The translations under genes and the position numbers were made by a program. Source: Allochromatium warmingii (GTDB lineage Bacteria; Pseudomonadota; Gammaproteobacteria; Chromatiales; Chromatiaceae). Taken from it: a stretch of 54,568 bases of DNA. The DNA lies in NCBI RefSeq assembly GCF_900107145.1, contig NZ_FNOW01000017.1, forward strand, positions 1 to 54,568, written 5' to 3'. Of this stretch, positions 8,303 through 18,113 are shown piece by piece. How positions within the stretch are numbered: the first letter of the stretch is position 1; every line of letters begins with the position of its first letter. The notes beneath the pieces were generated by a model. The model saw only the letters and a program-made list of their open reading frames with translations. It ran no database searches and was not told the DNA's origin.

Positions 8303-8620
8303 TTAGCGTCCGAGTTCGATCAGCAACTGAAACGCGGCTTCGAGCGCCTCGTCTTCGCGCTGCTCGGCCTGATCGCGCAGTTGCACATGCCGTTCATCAT
8401 AGCGGCGGCGCAACTCCGCGATGGTCTGCTCGGCGCGTTCTTCGGCTTTGGCGATGAAGGTGCGATGTAGGTCAGGGATGCGGGCGGTAAACCGCTCGTT
8501 TGCGGCTTTGGCTTCGGTCATCGCCTGCTGAATGAGGCTATCGCGCTCGGTTTCGGCCTGTTGAGCCAAGTGTTCGGCGCGCATTTCGGCATCGAGCAAG
8601 CGTTTGAGTGTGTCGTCCAT
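8303..8620 (-). CDS. A/V-type ATPase stalk subunit of the G/H type
   Basis: 105 residues from ATG at 8620 (AGGTAA upstream); an ATG nine codons earlier lacks a ribosome site. Almost the whole protein is a charged, Ala/Glu/Arg-rich helix (TLKRLLDAEMRAEHLAQQAE), fitting the subunit that coils with subunit E in the peripheral stalk. Being the first gene of a seven-gene minus-strand ATPase cluster supports the call, as this subunit often leads such operons. Sequence identity alone would not separate it from other coiled-coil proteins. Confidence 0.72.
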   Translation of the reverse strand: MDDTLKRLLDAEMRAEHLAQQAETERDSLIQQAMTEAKAANERFTARIPDLHRTFIAKAEERAEQTIAELRRRYDERHVQLRDQAEQREDEALEAAFQLLIELGR

Positions 8621-8704
8621 CGCTGTTACCTGAGGGATAGTGCGCATCGGCCAATGGGGACAAGCTTAACTCCTTTCCGGCGTTGGCGGCTAGGGGGGGC
8701 GTGG

Positions 8705-8757
8705 CTGTGATCGCTGGAAGCTGGCGGCTGATAGCTGACCGCTAGAGGCTAAAAGCC
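8705..8757. repeat. Dispersed repeat, GCTGGCGGCTGA type
   Basis: The stretch contains GCTGGAAGCTGGCGGCTGAT followed by AGCTGACCGCTAGAGGCTAA, the same word set found at 15371-15400 (reverse), 16537-16643 (both orientations) and 33885-33906. It lies between the divergent ATPase and sucAB operons. It behaves like a short dispersed intergenic repeat; function unknown. Confidence 0.55.
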
Positions 8758-8768
8758 CCCAACGAGTA

Positions 8769-8777
8769 TGCTATAAA
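8769..8777 (+). promoter_or_regulatory. Putative extended -10 promoter for sucAB
   Basis: TGCTATAAA matches an extended -10 box (TG-N-TATAAT) 79 bp ahead of the sucA start. No good -35 is visible at normal spacing, which an extended -10 does not strictly need. It is the only convincing sigma-70-like element seen in 8648-8856. Confidence 0.35.
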
Positions 8778-8856
8778 ACTGCCACCTCAGACCGCTGCCG
8801 GCGCACGCTCCGCCACCCTACTGATCCATCCTTAACAGGCGATTGAACACAGAAGC

Positions 8857-11730
8857 ATGAGCACACTTTTAGACCTGTTGCGCGGCTCGAGCGCACTCTA
8901 TGGCGGCAATGCGGCCTTTATCGAGGATTTGTACGAACGCTATTTGCTCGATCCAGACAGCATTGATCCGGCCTGGCGGGTGCGCTTTGATCAGTGGCGG
9001 CAGCGGGTCACGCCCGGCACGCGAACGGTGGAAACTCCGCACACGCCAATCCGTGAGCGATTTCGCCAGCTTGCCGAGACGACCCCCACCCAAGCGGCCC
9101 GTTCGACGCCACGCTGTTTAGATCCGGTCGCGGCTGAAAAACAGGCCGCTGTGCTCAGTTTGATTAACGCCTATCGCTATCGCGGTCATCAGATCGCCGA
9201 CATCGATCCGATCCGCCTGCGCGAGGTGCCGCATGTGGCGGATCTGGATTTAGCCTATCACCACCTGCTGCCCGCCGATCTCGATCAGGTGTTTCATACT
9301 GGCTCACTTTATGCGCCGGATCGTCTCACCTTGCGCGAAATTCTCGACATTGTGCAGGAGACTTACGGCGGCACGGTCGGCTCGGAATACATGCACATCA
9401 CCAGCACCCAGGAAAAACGCTGGATTCAAAAACGCTTAGAAGGCTATCGCGCCCGCCCCGAGTTAGACAGCGAAGGCCGACGCTGGCTGTTGACGCTGCT
9501 GACGGCCGCCGAGGGTTTAGAAAAATATCTGCATCAACGCTATGTCGGACAAAAACGCTTTTCGCTCGAAGGTGGCGAGGCGCTGATTCCGCTGCTCGAT
9601 GAACTGGTACAACGCGCCGGACGCCGAGGGATGCAAGAAATCGTCATCGGTATGGCGCATCGTGGGCGGCTCAATGTGCTCACCAATATTTTCGGCAAGC
9701 CACCAGCCGATATTTTTGACGAGTTCGAGGGGCGGGTGCAGCTCGATTGGCGGCAGATGGTCGGCGATGTGAAATATCACATGGGTTTTGCTACTGATGT
9801 CGCCACGCCGGGCGGGATTGTGCATCTGGTGCTGGGCTTTAATCCGTCGCATCTGGAGATCATCAATCCAGTGGTCGAGGGATCAGTCCGGGCGCGGCAG
9901 CGGCGACGCGGCGACCGCAGCGGCGATCAAGTTTTACCGGTGCTGATTCACGGTGATGCCGCCTTTGCTGGTCAGGGCGTGGTGATGGAAACGCTGCAAC
10001 TGTCGCAAACGCGCAGTTATGGCACCGGCGGTACCGTGCATATCGTCATCAACAATCAGATCGGCTTTACCACCAGTCATCCGCTCGATGCGCGTTCGAC
10101 GCCTTATTGCACGGATGTCGCCAAGATGGTGCAAGCGCCAGTGTTTCACGTCAACGGCGATGACCCGGAAGCGGTGATCTTCGTCACGCGGCTGGCGCTC
10201 GATTTTCGCAATCAGTTTCATAAAGATGTCATCATCGACTTGATGTGTTATCGGCGACTCGGCCATAACGAAGCCGATGAACCGGCAGTAACGCAGCCGC
10301 TGATGTATCAAAAAATCCGCGAGCACCCGACACCGCGCGCGATCTATGCCGAACGGCTGTTGATGCACGGGCTGATTACACCGGAAGATGAACAGGCGCT
10401 CATCACCGCCTACCGTCAGGCGCTGGAACAGGGCGTGGTGATCGCCCGTGCGGTGCTCTGTGGACTGGATACCAGTCGGCGCGTCGATTGGCGTTTTTGT
10501 CGCGGGCAAAGCTGGGATCAAGATATTGACACCGGCGTGCCGCTGGACACGTTGCGCACGCTCAGTACCGCGCTGCTGCGGCTGCCCGAAGGCTTTGTGC
10601 TGCATCCGCGTGTCGAAAAAGTCTGGGAAGAGCGGCAGAAAATGGCGCAGGGTGAACAGTTGCTCAACTGGGGCTATGCCGAAAATCTCGCCTACGCCAC
10701 GCTGCTTGCCGAGGGGATTCCGGTGCGGCTGTCGGGGCAGGATGTCGGACGCGGCACCTTTGTCCATCGTCATGCCAAGCTCTACGATCAAGTCACAGGC
10801 GCGGCCTATACACCGCTGCAACATCTCAGCGAGCAGCAGGGCGCATTTATTGCGATTGATTCGATCCTGTCGGAAGAAGCGGTGTTGGGCTATGAATACG
10901 GCTTTGCCACTGCCGAACCGCACGCGCTGACGCTCTGGGAAGCGCAATTCGGCGATTTTGCCAACGGCGCTCAGGTCGTCATCGACCAGTTTATTAGCTC
11001 GGCGGGCACCAAATGGGGACTGCATTGCGGGCTGGTGATGCTGCTGCCGCATGGCTTGGAAGGTCAGGGCGCGGAGCATTCCTCGGCGCGGCTGGAGCGA
11101 TTTTTACAGCTCTGCGCTGGGCATAATATGCAGGTCTGTGTCCCGACAACACCGGCACAACTGTTCCATCTATTGCGCCGGCAGATGGTGCGCCCGTATC
11201 GTACCCCGTTGATCGTGATGACGCCCAAAAGTCTGCTCCGGCATCGGCTGGCAGTCTCGGCGCTCGATGAGCTGACGCAGGGACAGTATCAAGTCATCAT
11301 CCCCGAAAGTGACCCCATTGATCCGGCAGAAGTTGAGCGCGTGGTCTTGTGTAGTGGCAAGGTCTATTACGATCTGCTTGAAGCCCGCCGCGCCCGCGGA
11401 CGCAATCAGGTCGCGTTATTGCGCATCGAGCAACTCTATCCCTTCCCAAAAGCGGCGTTTGTCCAGGCACTCGAACCCTATGCCCATGTCGAGGAGATTG
11501 TCTGGTGTCAGGAAGAGCCGCAAAATCAAGGCGCGTGGGATCAAATCAAGCATCGCCTTCAGCGCCTGCTGCCAGCCGGTAAACGCGCTTATTATGTTGG
11601 ACGTCCGGCCTCCGCCGCGCCTGCTGTTGGTCATCGCGCCGCCCATGTCGAGCAGCATGAACGGCTCATCGAAGCGGCCCTCGGCGGCGCACCTAACTCG
11701 AACCCGAACCTTAGGATTCCGTCGCCATGA
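8857..11730 (+). CDS. sucA: 2-oxoglutarate dehydrogenase E1 component
   Basis: 957 residues, the usual length. It decarboxylates 2-oxoglutarate with thiamine diphosphate and passes the succinyl group to the lipoyl domain of E2 in the TCA cycle. The N-terminal E2-binding segment ([20 protein letters not shown]), [31 protein letters not shown], the cofactor-binding [15 protein letters not shown] (near residue 365) and [12 protein letters not shown] are all present, followed by the transketolase-like pyrimidine and C-terminal domains. The stop overlaps the sucB start as ATGA, implying translational coupling. No E3 (lpd) gene is present nearby, so E3 must be encoded elsewhere. Confidence 0.97.
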   Translation: MSTLLDLLRGSSALYGGNAAFIEDLYERYLLDPDSIDPAWRVRFDQWRQRVTPGTRTVETPHTPIRERFRQLAETTPTQAARSTPRCLDPVAAEKQAAVLSLINAYRYRGHQIADIDPIRLREVPHVADLDLAYHHLLPADLDQVFHTGSLYAPDRLTLREILDIVQETYGGTVGSEYMHITSTQEKRWIQKRLEGYRARPELDSEGRRWLLTLLTAAEGLEKYLHQRYVGQKRFSLEGGEALIPLLDELVQRAGRRGMQEIVIGMAHRGRLNVLTNIFGKPPADIFDEFEGRVQLDWRQMVGDVKYHMGFATDVATPGGIVHLVLGFNPSHLEIINPVVEGSVRARQRRRGDRSGDQVLPVLIHGDAAFAGQGVVMETLQLSQTRSYGTGGTVHIVINNQIGFTTSHPLDARSTPYCTDVAKMVQAPVFHVNGDDPEAVIFVTRLALDFRNQFHKDVIIDLMCYRRLGHNEADEPAVTQPLMYQKIREHPTPRAIYAERLLMHGLITPEDEQALITAYRQALEQGVVIARAVLCGLDTSRRVDWRFCRGQSWDQDIDTGVPLDTLRTLSTALLRLPEGFVLHPRVEKVWEERQKMAQGEQLLNWGYAENLAYATLLAEGIPVRLSGQDVGRGTFVHRHAKLYDQVTGAAYTPLQHLSEQQGAFIAIDSILSEEAVLGYEYGFATAEPHALTLWEAQFGDFANGAQVVIDQFISSAGTKWGLHCGLVMLLPHGLEGQGAEHSSARLERFLQLCAGHNMQVCVPTTPAQLFHLLRRQMVRPYRTPLIVMTPKSLLRHRLAVSALDELTQGQYQVIIPESDPIDPAEVERVVLCSGKVYYDLLEARRARGRNQVALLRIEQLYPFPKAAFVQALEPYAHVEEIVWCQEEPQNQGAWDQIKHRLQRLLPAGKRAYYVGRPASAAPAVGHRAAHVEQHERLIEAALGGAPNSNPNLRIPSP

Positions 11731-13028
11731 GTCTCGAAGTGCGCGTCCCTACGTTACCCGAATCGGTCGCCGATGCCCGTGTGCTGACTTGGAGCAAGCA
11801 GCCGGGTGAGGCGGTGCAAGCGGGTGAAAATTTGGTTGAATTGGAAACGGATAAAGTCGTGCTTGAAGTGCCTGCGCCGGATGGCGGCGTGTTGATGGAG
11901 ATTCTCGCCGCTGAGGGTGAGTTAGTGCAGACGGATGATCTGCTGGCGCTGCTGGGATCTGGAACGCAGCATCCGGCTCCGAGTCCGGCTGCGGCGGAGC
12001 AGCCGACCTTGCATCCGAGTCCAGTGCTGAATCCGAACCCGAATCCAGCGCCAGCCGCGCCGACCTCAGCTCCCGCGCCAGCGCCCACCGCTCGCCCAGC
12101 ACCGCATGTCACCCCATCGGCACGGCAGTTGGTCAATGAACTCGGCTTAGAACCCAGTGACATCCCCAGCCGCGATGGGCGGATTCAGAAAGCTGATGTG
12201 TTGGCCTATCTCGACACCCGCGAGCAGCAGGCACCGGAACGGCATCCCGATTTAGCGCGATCCCGATCAGCCAGCACAGCGGCGACGGCTCCGGTATTCA
12301 CCAGCACCAGCAATACAGGTGACAGCGAGCGCCCACAACAGCGCGTACCGATGACGCGCCTCCGCGCCCGCATCGCCGAACGACTGGTGCAGGCGCAACA
12401 GAACGCGGCGCTATTGACGACCTTTAATGAAGTTAATCTCAGCGCCATCAACACGCTGCGAGCACGACATAAAGATCGCTTTGAGCAGCGTCATGGCGTG
12501 CGGCTGGGGCTGATGGGGTTATTTGTCAAAGCGGCGGTCGAGGCATTGCAACGCTTTCCGGTGCTCAATGCCTCGATTGATGGCGAGGATATTCTCTATC
12601 ACGGCTATTACGACATCGGCATCGCGGTTAGCTCGCCGCGTGGTCTGGTGGTGCCGATTCTGCGCAATGCCGATCAACTCAGTCTGGCTGAGATTGAGCA
12701 GGGAATTGCCACCTTTGCTCAAAAAGCGCAAGACGGTTCGCTCAGTTATGACGAATTGAGCGGCGGTACCTTTTCGATTACCAACGGCGGCGTATTCGGT
12801 TCGCTGCTCTCGACGCCGATTTTGAATCCACCGCAGAGCGCCATTCTCGGTCTGCATAAAATCCAAGAACGCCCGATTGTCGAGAATGGGCAAATCGTCA
12901 TCGCGCCGATGATGTATTTGGCGCTCACCTACGATCATCGTTTAATTGATGGCCGCGATGCGGTGCAATGCCTCGTAACCATTAAAGATGTGCTGGAAGA
13001 TCCAGCGCGGTTGCTATTGCGTGTTTAA
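11727..13028 (+). CDS. sucB: Dihydrolipoyl succinyltransferase E2 of 2-oxoglutarate dehydrogenase
   Basis: 433 residues with three modules: an N-terminal lipoyl domain with lipoylated Lys43 in ETDKVVLEV, a Pro/Ala-rich linker (about 80-125), a peripheral subunit-binding domain (about 128-165, [15 protein letters not shown]), a second linker, and the catalytic core (about 200-433) ending with [12 protein letters not shown], where His404 and Asp408 form the acyltransferase active site. It transfers succinyl to CoA. It is coupled to sucA by ATGA and its own stop lies within the start of the next gene. A single lipoyl domain is usual for succinyl-type E2. Confidence 0.96.
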   Translation: MSLEVRVPTLPESVADARVLTWSKQPGEAVQAGENLVELETDKVVLEVPAPDGGVLMEILAAEGELVQTDDLLALLGSGTQHPAPSPAAAEQPTLHPSPVLNPNPNPAPAAPTSAPAPAPTARPAPHVTPSARQLVNELGLEPSDIPSRDGRIQKADVLAYLDTREQQAPERHPDLARSRSASTAATAPVFTSTSNTGDSERPQQRVPMTRLRARIAERLVQAQQNAALLTTFNEVNLSAINTLRARHKDRFEQRHGVRLGLMGLFVKAAVEALQRFPVLNASIDGEDILYHGYYDIGIAVSSPRGLVVPILRNADQLSLAEIEQGIATFAQKAQDGSLSYDELSGGTFSITNGGVFGSLLSTPILNPPQSAILGLHKIQERPIVENGQIVIAPMMYLALTYDHRLIDGRDAVQCLVTIKDVLEDPARLLLRV

Positions 13029-13578
13029 TTCACGGTCGCGCTCGCGTTCTCGTGCCCGCGCCGACTGGCCGACCCGCTTAGGTCGGCTGATGCTGCTCGG
13101 CGGCTGGATCAGCGGTTTGGCGCTGCTGGTGTTTGGGTTTCAGTATTGGCTTGATGGCCAGCACAATCCCAATGCGCAGCCGCTCACCAGCCGCGAAGCT
13201 GACGGCACAGTTGCGGTCGTGTTGTACCGCAATCGCGCTGGGCATTATGTCGCCAGCGGCACCATCAATGGCATGCCAGTGCGATTTTTGGTCGATACCG
13301 GCGCGACTGATGTGGCGCTGTCGTTAAAACTCGCGCAACAGTTGAATGTCCGGCTCGGCCCCGAAGGCAGCAGCCGCACCGCCAACGGCATCACGCGCAC
13401 CTGGCCGACGCGCTTGGCGCGGGTGGAACTCGGCGGATTGGTGGCGCATAACGTGCGGGCGAGTGTGCTGCCGAATATGCCCGATGAGGACGAGGTATTG
13501 CTCGGAATGAGCTTTTTGAAACCGCTGGAATTGATACAACGCGGCGATACGTTGACATTGCGGGGCTTTTTGCGATGA
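13021..13578 (+). CDS. Membrane-anchored retropepsin-like aspartic protease (copy 1)
   Basis: About 185 residues from GTG at 13021, which overlaps the sucB stop (GTGTTTAA); ATG at 13090 is an alternative, and neither has a strong Shine-Dalgarno. An Arg/Ser-rich N-terminus leads into one membrane helix (about 24-44), then a clan AA protease fold with [12 protein letters not shown]: Asp92 in DTGA is the catalytic Asp, and [12 protein letters not shown] is the second hallmark. Such proteins work as dimers, each giving one Asp, in the periplasm. The next gene is a clear paralogue, so a heterodimer is possible. Substrate unknown. Co-orientation and overlap with sucB imply co-transcription. Confidence 0.82.
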   Translation: MFNSRSRSRSRARADWPTRLGRLMLLGGWISGLALLVFGFQYWLDGQHNPNAQPLTSREADGTVAVVLYRNRAGHYVASGTINGMPVRFLVDTGATDVALSLKLAQQLNVRLGPEGSSRTANGITRTWPTRLARVELGGLVAHNVRASVLPNMPDEDEVLLGMSFLKPLELIQRGDTLTLRGFLR

Positions 13579-14105
13579 ACCTGAAGCGATCGTGGCAATC
13601 TTGGCGTTTGGCGCGGGCACTGCTTATCGTGTTGATGGGACTAGGCATCGTGTTTGCGCTGAGCCAAAGCGGACGGCGCGGCAATCCCAATCCGCGTCCG
13701 GTGGCGTATTTGGGTCAAGATGGCGTGCCGGAAGTGGTGCTCAAACAGAATCAGCTCGATCAATATGTTGTTACTGGGCGGATCAATGGGCAACGCATCG
13801 AATTGTTAGTCGATACCGGCGCGGCGGATGTGGCGCTGCCCTATGGGGTGGCGCAGCAACTGGGATTAAAACTCTATCCCGGCGCGGTGAGCAAAACCGG
13901 CAATGGCAATGTGCGCAGTTGGACAGCTTGGCTAGAGAGCGTTGATGTTGGCGGCTTGGTCGCGCATCAGGTCAAGGCAACCGTGTTGCCGAATATGGCC
14001 GGCGAGCAAGCCTTACTCGGCATGTCCTATCTCAAGCATATAGACGTGTGGTTCGCGGCGGGGCAGATGCGGTTGCGGCCGGTGAATTACGCTGTCTCCG
14101 AATAG
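13575..14105 (+). CDS. Membrane-anchored retropepsin-like aspartic protease (copy 2)
   Basis: 176 residues, ATG overlapping the previous stop (ATGA). One membrane helix (about 13-30) precedes the protease domain with LLVDTGAADVALP (catalytic Asp80) and LLGMSYLKHIDV. It is paralogous to the gene before it, sharing the spacing of INGxxxxxLVDTGAxDVAL, GGLVAHxVxAxVLPNM and LLGMSxLK, so the pair arose by tandem duplication. It probably faces the periplasm. The substrate is unknown; many bacterial members are annotated only as TIGR02281 family aspartic proteases. It ends 23 bp before the convergent lipoprotein gene. Confidence 0.85.
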   Translation: MNLKRSWQSWRLARALLIVLMGLGIVFALSQSGRRGNPNPRPVAYLGQDGVPEVVLKQNQLDQYVVTGRINGQRIELLVDTGAADVALPYGVAQQLGLKLYPGAVSKTGNGNVRSWTAWLESVDVGGLVAHQVKATVLPNMAGEQALLGMSYLKHIDVWFAAGQMRLRPVNYAVSE

Positions 14106-14127
14106 CAACACGGCGCATCCGTTTTGT

Positions 14128-15234
14128 TTACAGCAAACCTTGACAGGTACCGCCCTTGCAGCGGATCAACGAACTGTCACTGCCCTGACACGGAACCTTG
14201 TACACCTCACCATCCTTGCGTGATTCGATCAACTGCGCACCGCTGCTCCCGACTTTGCAGCCGCGTTGACGGGCGTACTGCTCGGCTTTCGCTGACCACT
14301 GCGCTTTAGGGGCCGCTGGCTTCGCGACTGCAGGTTTCGGCGGCACGGCGGCTGCGGTTTGAGCTGGAGTTGCCGGTTTTGCGGGCGTGGCGGGCTTCGC
14401 CGGTGGCGCAGCTTTAGCCGCAACCACTGGTTTAGCCGCAGGCGTCGCCGCTTTGGTCGGCGCAGCGGGCTTGGCCAGTGGCGCTGGCTTGGCAGCGGGT
14501 GCAACGGGCACGGGGGCAGCGACCTTCAGCGGCGCAGCGGGCGGTTTAGGCGGCGCTGCAACAGGTACTGGAGCCGAGGTAGGTGCTGGTGGTGTCGGAG
14601 CGACTACAACCGGCGGTGCAGGCGGTGGAGATTGCACAGCAGCGGCCGCCGCTAACGGCAATTCCCAAGCACTCTTCCAACCTTCCGGTGGCGGCGCAGC
14701 ACGCGCAAGGCGCTCGCGATCTCGCATCCAGCGTTCGCGCAGTGAATGGAGCGATTGCGTCAACGGCTCGCGGAATTGCTCAGTGTAATCAATGCGATCG
14801 GCCGCAGCGCCTTGCTGACTAGCCGTCACCACTTCGGCCAGCGTCGCCACTTCGACCCCACCGCCGACATCTTTTAATAACGTCGTAACCTCCAGCATCG
14901 CGCCGGAAGCGGCGGTTAAATTCGGCGCAGCGAGCGCGAGCACCGAGGCTTCCGCTGGTCGCCCGACGACCAATCGATCTGGCGTCGAGTCGGCATAACG
15001 GATCATCCAGCCACGACTTCGCGCCGCGCCCATCGCCAACGATTTGACCTCAGCGAGGGTTGCGCCGGATAGCACTAAACGTGGCAGATTGCTGGTGTCA
15101 ATCGGCGGCGCATTGGCTGATGCGGCTTGATCGGCCGTCAGAGTGGGATTGCTCGCGCAAGCCGAAAGCAACAGGGGCACGATTGCTAGGCAGCAGACAA
15201 GAGCCTTCGAGCGCGGATTCACGGCGAACCTCAC
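14128..15234 (-). CDS. Outer-membrane-type lipoprotein with Ala/Pro/Lys-rich spacer
   Basis: 368 residues from GTG at 15234 (GAGGATCC just upstream). The signal peptide ends in the lipobox LLSAC with Cys26 as lipid site; Ala follows, so outer-membrane sorting is expected. Residues 27-165 look folded (LPRLVLSGATLAEVKSLAM and RSRGWMIRYADS), loosely like NlpB/BamC-type lipoprotein modules. About 175-315 is a low-complexity AKPA/PAKP spacer that could span the peptidoglycan. The last 55 residues hold four Cys (GCKVG, VPCQG, IRCKG, GTCQG) and could form two disulfides. No family recognised. The terminal domain suggests an exposed or wall-spanning role, but function is unknown. Confidence 0.7.
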   Translation of the reverse strand: MRFAVNPRSKALVCCLAIVPLLLSACASNPTLTADQAASANAPPIDTSNLPRLVLSGATLAEVKSLAMGAARSRGWMIRYADSTPDRLVVGRPAEASVLALAAPNLTAASGAMLEVTTLLKDVGGGVEVATLAEVVTASQQGAAADRIDYTEQFREPLTQSLHSLRERWMRDRERLARAAPPPEGWKSAWELPLAAAAAVQSPPPAPPVVVAPTPPAPTSAPVPVAAPPKPPAAPLKVAAPVPVAPAAKPAPLAKPAAPTKAATPAAKPVVAAKAAPPAKPATPAKPATPAQTAAAVPPKPAVAKPAAPKAQWSAKAEQYARQRGCKVGSSGAQLIESRKDGEVYKVPCQGSDSSLIRCKGGTCQGLL

Positions 15235-15335
15235 GGATCCTCGGCCAGGATTGGCCTGGATGGTAAAAAAGATTGGAATAAGTCGAGAAGCGACTGAGAT
15301 AGGTGTCGCCGAGGTGATGGCGAACTAAACGCGAA

Positions 15336-15365
15336 ATTATAGACTGACTTGTGGGTGTGCGCCAA
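15336..15365 (-). promoter_or_regulatory. Putative sigma-70 promoter of the lipoprotein gene
   Basis: On the minus strand TTGGCG (15365-15360), an 18-bp spacer and a perfect TATAAT (15341-15336) lie about 100 bp ahead of the lipoprotein start. The -10 match and position are good; spacing is one base longer than ideal. Confidence 0.5.
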
Positions 15366-15370
15366 GATAC

Positions 15371-15400
15371 AGCGGCCAGCTTTCAGCCGCCAGCGATCAG
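15371..15400. repeat. Dispersed repeat, GCTGGCGGCTGA type
   Basis: AGCGGCCAGCTTTCAGCCGC followed by CAGCGATCAG is the reverse-oriented form of the repeat at 8705-8757 and 16537-16643. It lies just downstream of cheB. Confidence 0.5.
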
Positions 15401-15408
15401 CACGCCGC

Positions 15409-16533
15409 TCAGGTCGCGGGCGGCGCACCACCATGCAGCCGTTTATATGCCAAGCGCGTCGGGGCTTGGGTGATGATGTCGGGGATGCGCGGCAGTCCAA
15501 CACTGGCATCAACGCCGCCGAGCTTAACGGCTTCTTTGGGCATTCCATAGACGATACAGGTTTGCTCATCTTGGGCAATCGTCAACGCGCCAGTTTGGTG
15601 CATTTCTAGCAATCCGCGTGCGCCGTCATCGCCCATGCCGGTCATAATAATACCGACGGCATTTGGCCCGGCGGCTTGCGCGGTGGAGCGAAACAGTACA
15701 TCGACTGAAGGACGATGCCGACTGACCAGTGGCCCGCTTTTGACCTCAACGCGATATTGCGCCCCACTGCGCCGCAGTAGTAGATGATCGGTACCTGGGG
15801 CGATCAGCGCCAGCCCAGGAATCACGCGGTCGCCGTTGCGGGCTTCGCGCACTTCGATCTGACAGAGCTGATTGAGACGCCCAGCAAAGGCTGCCGTAAA
15901 TGCGCCGGGCATGTGCTGCACAATCACCATCCCCGGCGCAGTGCGCGGCAGGCGGGTGAGCACATATTCGAGCGCCTGGGTGCCGCCGGTCGAGGTGCCA
16001 ATCGCTACCACGCGATCCGTCGTTTCAGCGATCAACGTAGACGGGCGCTCACTGAGCACCGCATCAGCAGGGAGTTTTTGCGTTGGGGTCATCACCGACG
16101 CTTTCGCCCGCGAGTTGGCACTGACACGTTCCATCCGCGCATGACTGGCGGCTTTGATCGCATCGCCGAGCAGCGTTTTGGATTCTTCCAAAAACTGCCG
16201 TAGCCCGAGCTTCGGTTTGGCGATGATGTCTACCGCTCCGGCACTCATCGCCTGCATGGTGATATCTGCGCCTTTTTCGGTCAGCGTCGAGCAGATAATC
16301 ACCGGCGTTGGGCGCTCGGCCATCAGTTGCCGCAGAAAGGTCAAGCCGTCCATGCGCGGCATCTCGATGTCGAGCACGATGACATCCGGCCACTGTTTTT
16401 CTATGAGCTTACGGGCAAACAGTGGGTCACGCGCCGCGCCCATGATTTCAATGCCAGCGATTCCGGCGAGTTGTTCGGTCAGCACCTGACGGACGACGGC
16501 TGAGTCGTCTACGATCAATACTTTGACGGTCAT
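15409..16533 (-). CDS. cheB: Chemotaxis response regulator / protein-glutamate methylesterase
   Basis: 374 residues: receiver domain (1-120) with phosphorylated Asp55 in [11 protein letters not shown], a short linker, then the CheB esterase domain with catalytic Ser181 (GTSTGG), His207 (VQHMPG) and Asp in [10 protein letters not shown] (302-303). It removes methyl groups from, or deamidates, chemoreceptor side chains to reset sensitivity, and is activated by CheA phosphorylation. It follows cheD in the minus-strand che cluster but is separated from it by a 110-bp repeat-filled gap, so it may be less tightly co-expressed. Confidence 0.97.
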   Translation of the reverse strand: MTVKVLIVDDSAVVRQVLTEQLAGIAGIEIMGAARDPLFARKLIEKQWPDVIVLDIEMPRMDGLTFLRQLMAERPTPVIICSTLTEKGADITMQAMSAGAVDIIAKPKLGLRQFLEESKTLLGDAIKAASHARMERVSANSRAKASVMTPTQKLPADAVLSERPSTLIAETTDRVVAIGTSTGGTQALEYVLTRLPRTAPGMVIVQHMPGAFTAAFAGRLNQLCQIEVREARNGDRVIPGLALIAPGTDHLLLRRSGAQYRVEVKSGPLVSRHRPSVDVLFRSTAQAAGPNAVGIIMTGMGDDGARGLLEMHQTGALTIAQDEQTCIVYGMPKEAVKLGGVDASVGLPRIPDIITQAPTRLAYKRLHGGAPPAT

Positions 16534-16536
16534 AGT

Positions 16537-16643
16537 TGAGAGCTACCAGCTATCAGCTTCCAGCCACCAGCTATTCCAATACTTCATCTGAACCCAACTA
16601 GCTGGCGGCTGGAAGCTGAAAGCTGGAGGCTGATAGCTGACCA
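16537..16643. repeat. Inverted pair of GCTGGCGGCTGGAAGC-type repeats between cheD and cheB
   Basis: One arm reads AGCTATCAGCTTCCAGCCAC (from about 16548) and the other AGCTGGCGGCTGGAAGCTGA (from 16601), so the gap can form an imperfect long hairpin. The words match repeats at 8705 and 15371. It interrupts the otherwise tight che cluster and could affect cheB expression or mRNA stability. Confidence 0.65.
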
Positions 16644-16644
16644 C

Positions 16645-17250
16645 TCATTCAAAAAAATCCGGCGGTGTGCCGCGTTGTTTGGCATCGATAGCGCGGCGTA
16701 GATAACGTTGCTCATCGCCAAGCACGCGCTCGACGCCGGTGCGTGGAATCCGGCGCAGAAACACCGAATAGTCGCCGCCGTAAAAATGAATCTGCCGTCC
16801 GTGTAGGCCGCCGAGGTCTTGCGCCACCAGCGGAATGCCGTCGCGTCCGAGAAATTGCCGCACAAACAGCACATTGGATGCGCCGATATTGAACGCATCA
16901 TCACGGACATCATCAGCAGTGCGCAGGACATTTGCGCCGCCGAAGGCTTTGGCGCGTAATTGCTCGCGCCGCGCACCGCGTTTGAGCAGATCGTTGACAA
17001 GCAGTTCCATCGCCCAGACGCCATAGCGCCCAGCATCTGTAGCCAGCACTGGATCGCGGCTGGCCGGATTACGCATCGGCAACAAAAAGTGATTCATGCC
17101 CATCAAGCGCGCGACCGGATCATAGAGACAGACTGCGACACAGGAACCGAGCAGCGTCGTTAAGACCAGCGGCTCATTAGTTACAACGTGTTCGCCTGGG
17201 CGCACCAGATGACGTTTAATCCCTTTGGCTGAAGCCAGCGCCGCACTCAT
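16645..17250 (-). CDS. cheD: Chemoreceptor glutamine deamidase
   Basis: 201 residues from ATG at 17250, which overlaps the cheR stop (ATGA); the reading frame extends further upstream but that part lies inside cheR. TTLLGSCVAVCLYD carries the catalytic Cys, MGMNHFLLP the catalytic His, and FGGANVL and RQFLGRDGIPLVAQDLGG are family hallmarks. CheD deamidates specific receptor glutamines to glutamates, creating methylation sites for CheR. Length is at the usual size for the family. It fits directly in a cheR-cheD-cheB order. Confidence 0.95.
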   Translation of the reverse strand: MSAALASAKGIKRHLVRPGEHVVTNEPLVLTTLLGSCVAVCLYDPVARLMGMNHFLLPMRNPASRDPVLATDAGRYGVWAMELLVNDLLKRGARREQLRAKAFGGANVLRTADDVRDDAFNIGASNVLFVRQFLGRDGIPLVAQDLGGLHGRQIHFYGGDYSVFLRRIPRTGVERVLGDEQRYLRRAIDAKQRGTPPDFFE

Positions 17251-18113
17251 GGCGCACCGCGTTCGGTTGTCGGGCGCTGAAAGATCGACGGGCGGATCAT
17301 CGCCAGCGGTGCGCTCAAGCCGTGTAGTGATTCGACATGACTGATAAACAGCAGTCCACCTGGGCGCAGTGCCGCGCACAGGCGGTCGATGACACGCTGT
17401 TTGGTCGGTAAATCAAAATAAATCAATACGTTACGCAGAAAAATAATCTCAAATTGCTCCCCGTCGCGGCGGGGTTGCAGCAAATTATGCGGCTCCAGCT
17501 TCACCCGCGCTTTGAGCTTCGGATCAATCAGCAGATTACCGCTCTGGGCGCGTACGCCCTTGAGACAGTACCGCTCCAGCCAAGCTCGCGGCAGATGGCG
17601 GGCGCGTTCGAGCGGATAGATACCCAGGCGTGCTTGCGCCAGCACGCGCTGACTAATATCGGTGCCGAGAAGCTGCCACTCGCCGGTTGTACCCAGCGCA
17701 TCGGCCAGCACCATCGCCAGCGTGTATACCTCTTCGCCGCTCGAACAGGCGGCGCTCCACAGATGCAACGTCCGTCCGCGATAGCTCGGCAGCACCTGTT
17801 CGCGCAGATAGTCAAAATGCGCCGGTTCCCGATAAAAATAGGTTTCGTTGGTCGTCAGCAGATCAATCAACTGCTGGCGTTCTTGATCCTGGCCAGGATC
17901 AAAGACGCGATCTAAATAGGCATCAAAGCTGTGTAACCCCAGATGATGCAGCCGCCGTTGCAGACGGGCGCTGACCATCTGGCGTTTATGTGGGGCCAGA
18001 TTGATACCGGCCCGCTCGTGGATGAACTGGCGAAAGCGTTCAAACTCACTATCCTTCAACGGTACGACATCTGGGATTGACAACAGGTCGTGCGCAGCGT
18101 CACGACTCCCCAT
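17247..18113 (-). CDS. cheR: Chemotaxis protein methyltransferase
   Basis: 288 residues. The N-terminal helical domain (about 20-85) is followed by TNETYFYREPAHFDYL, the SAM-binding segment LWSAACSSGEEVYTLAM, LGTDIS, and FLRNVLIYFDLPTKQRVI. It methylates glutamates on chemoreceptors using SAM. The gene starts inside the end of cheW (14-bp overlap) and ends in an ATGA overlap with cheD, so the three are tightly coupled. The receptor gene three positions upstream ends in a CheR-docking-like pentapeptide. Confidence 0.96.
   Translation of the reverse strand: MGSRDAAHDLLSIPDVVPLKDSEFERFRQFIHERAGINLAPHKRQMVSARLQRRLHHLGLHSFDAYLDRVFDPGQDQERQQLIDLLTTNETYFYREPAHFDYLREQVLPSYRGRTLHLWSAACSSGEEVYTLAMVLADALGTTGEWQLLGTDISQRVLAQARLGIYPLERARHLPRAWLERYCLKGVRAQSGNLLIDPKLKARVKLEPHNLLQPRRDGEQFEIIFLRNVLIYFDLPTKQRVIDRLCAALRPGGLLFISHVESLHGLSAPLAMIRPSIFQRPTTERGAP

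Noticed and set aside
9934-11079. 381-residue minus-strand frame inside sucA
   Set aside because: Fully antisense to conserved E1 coding sequence and without recognisable motifs.
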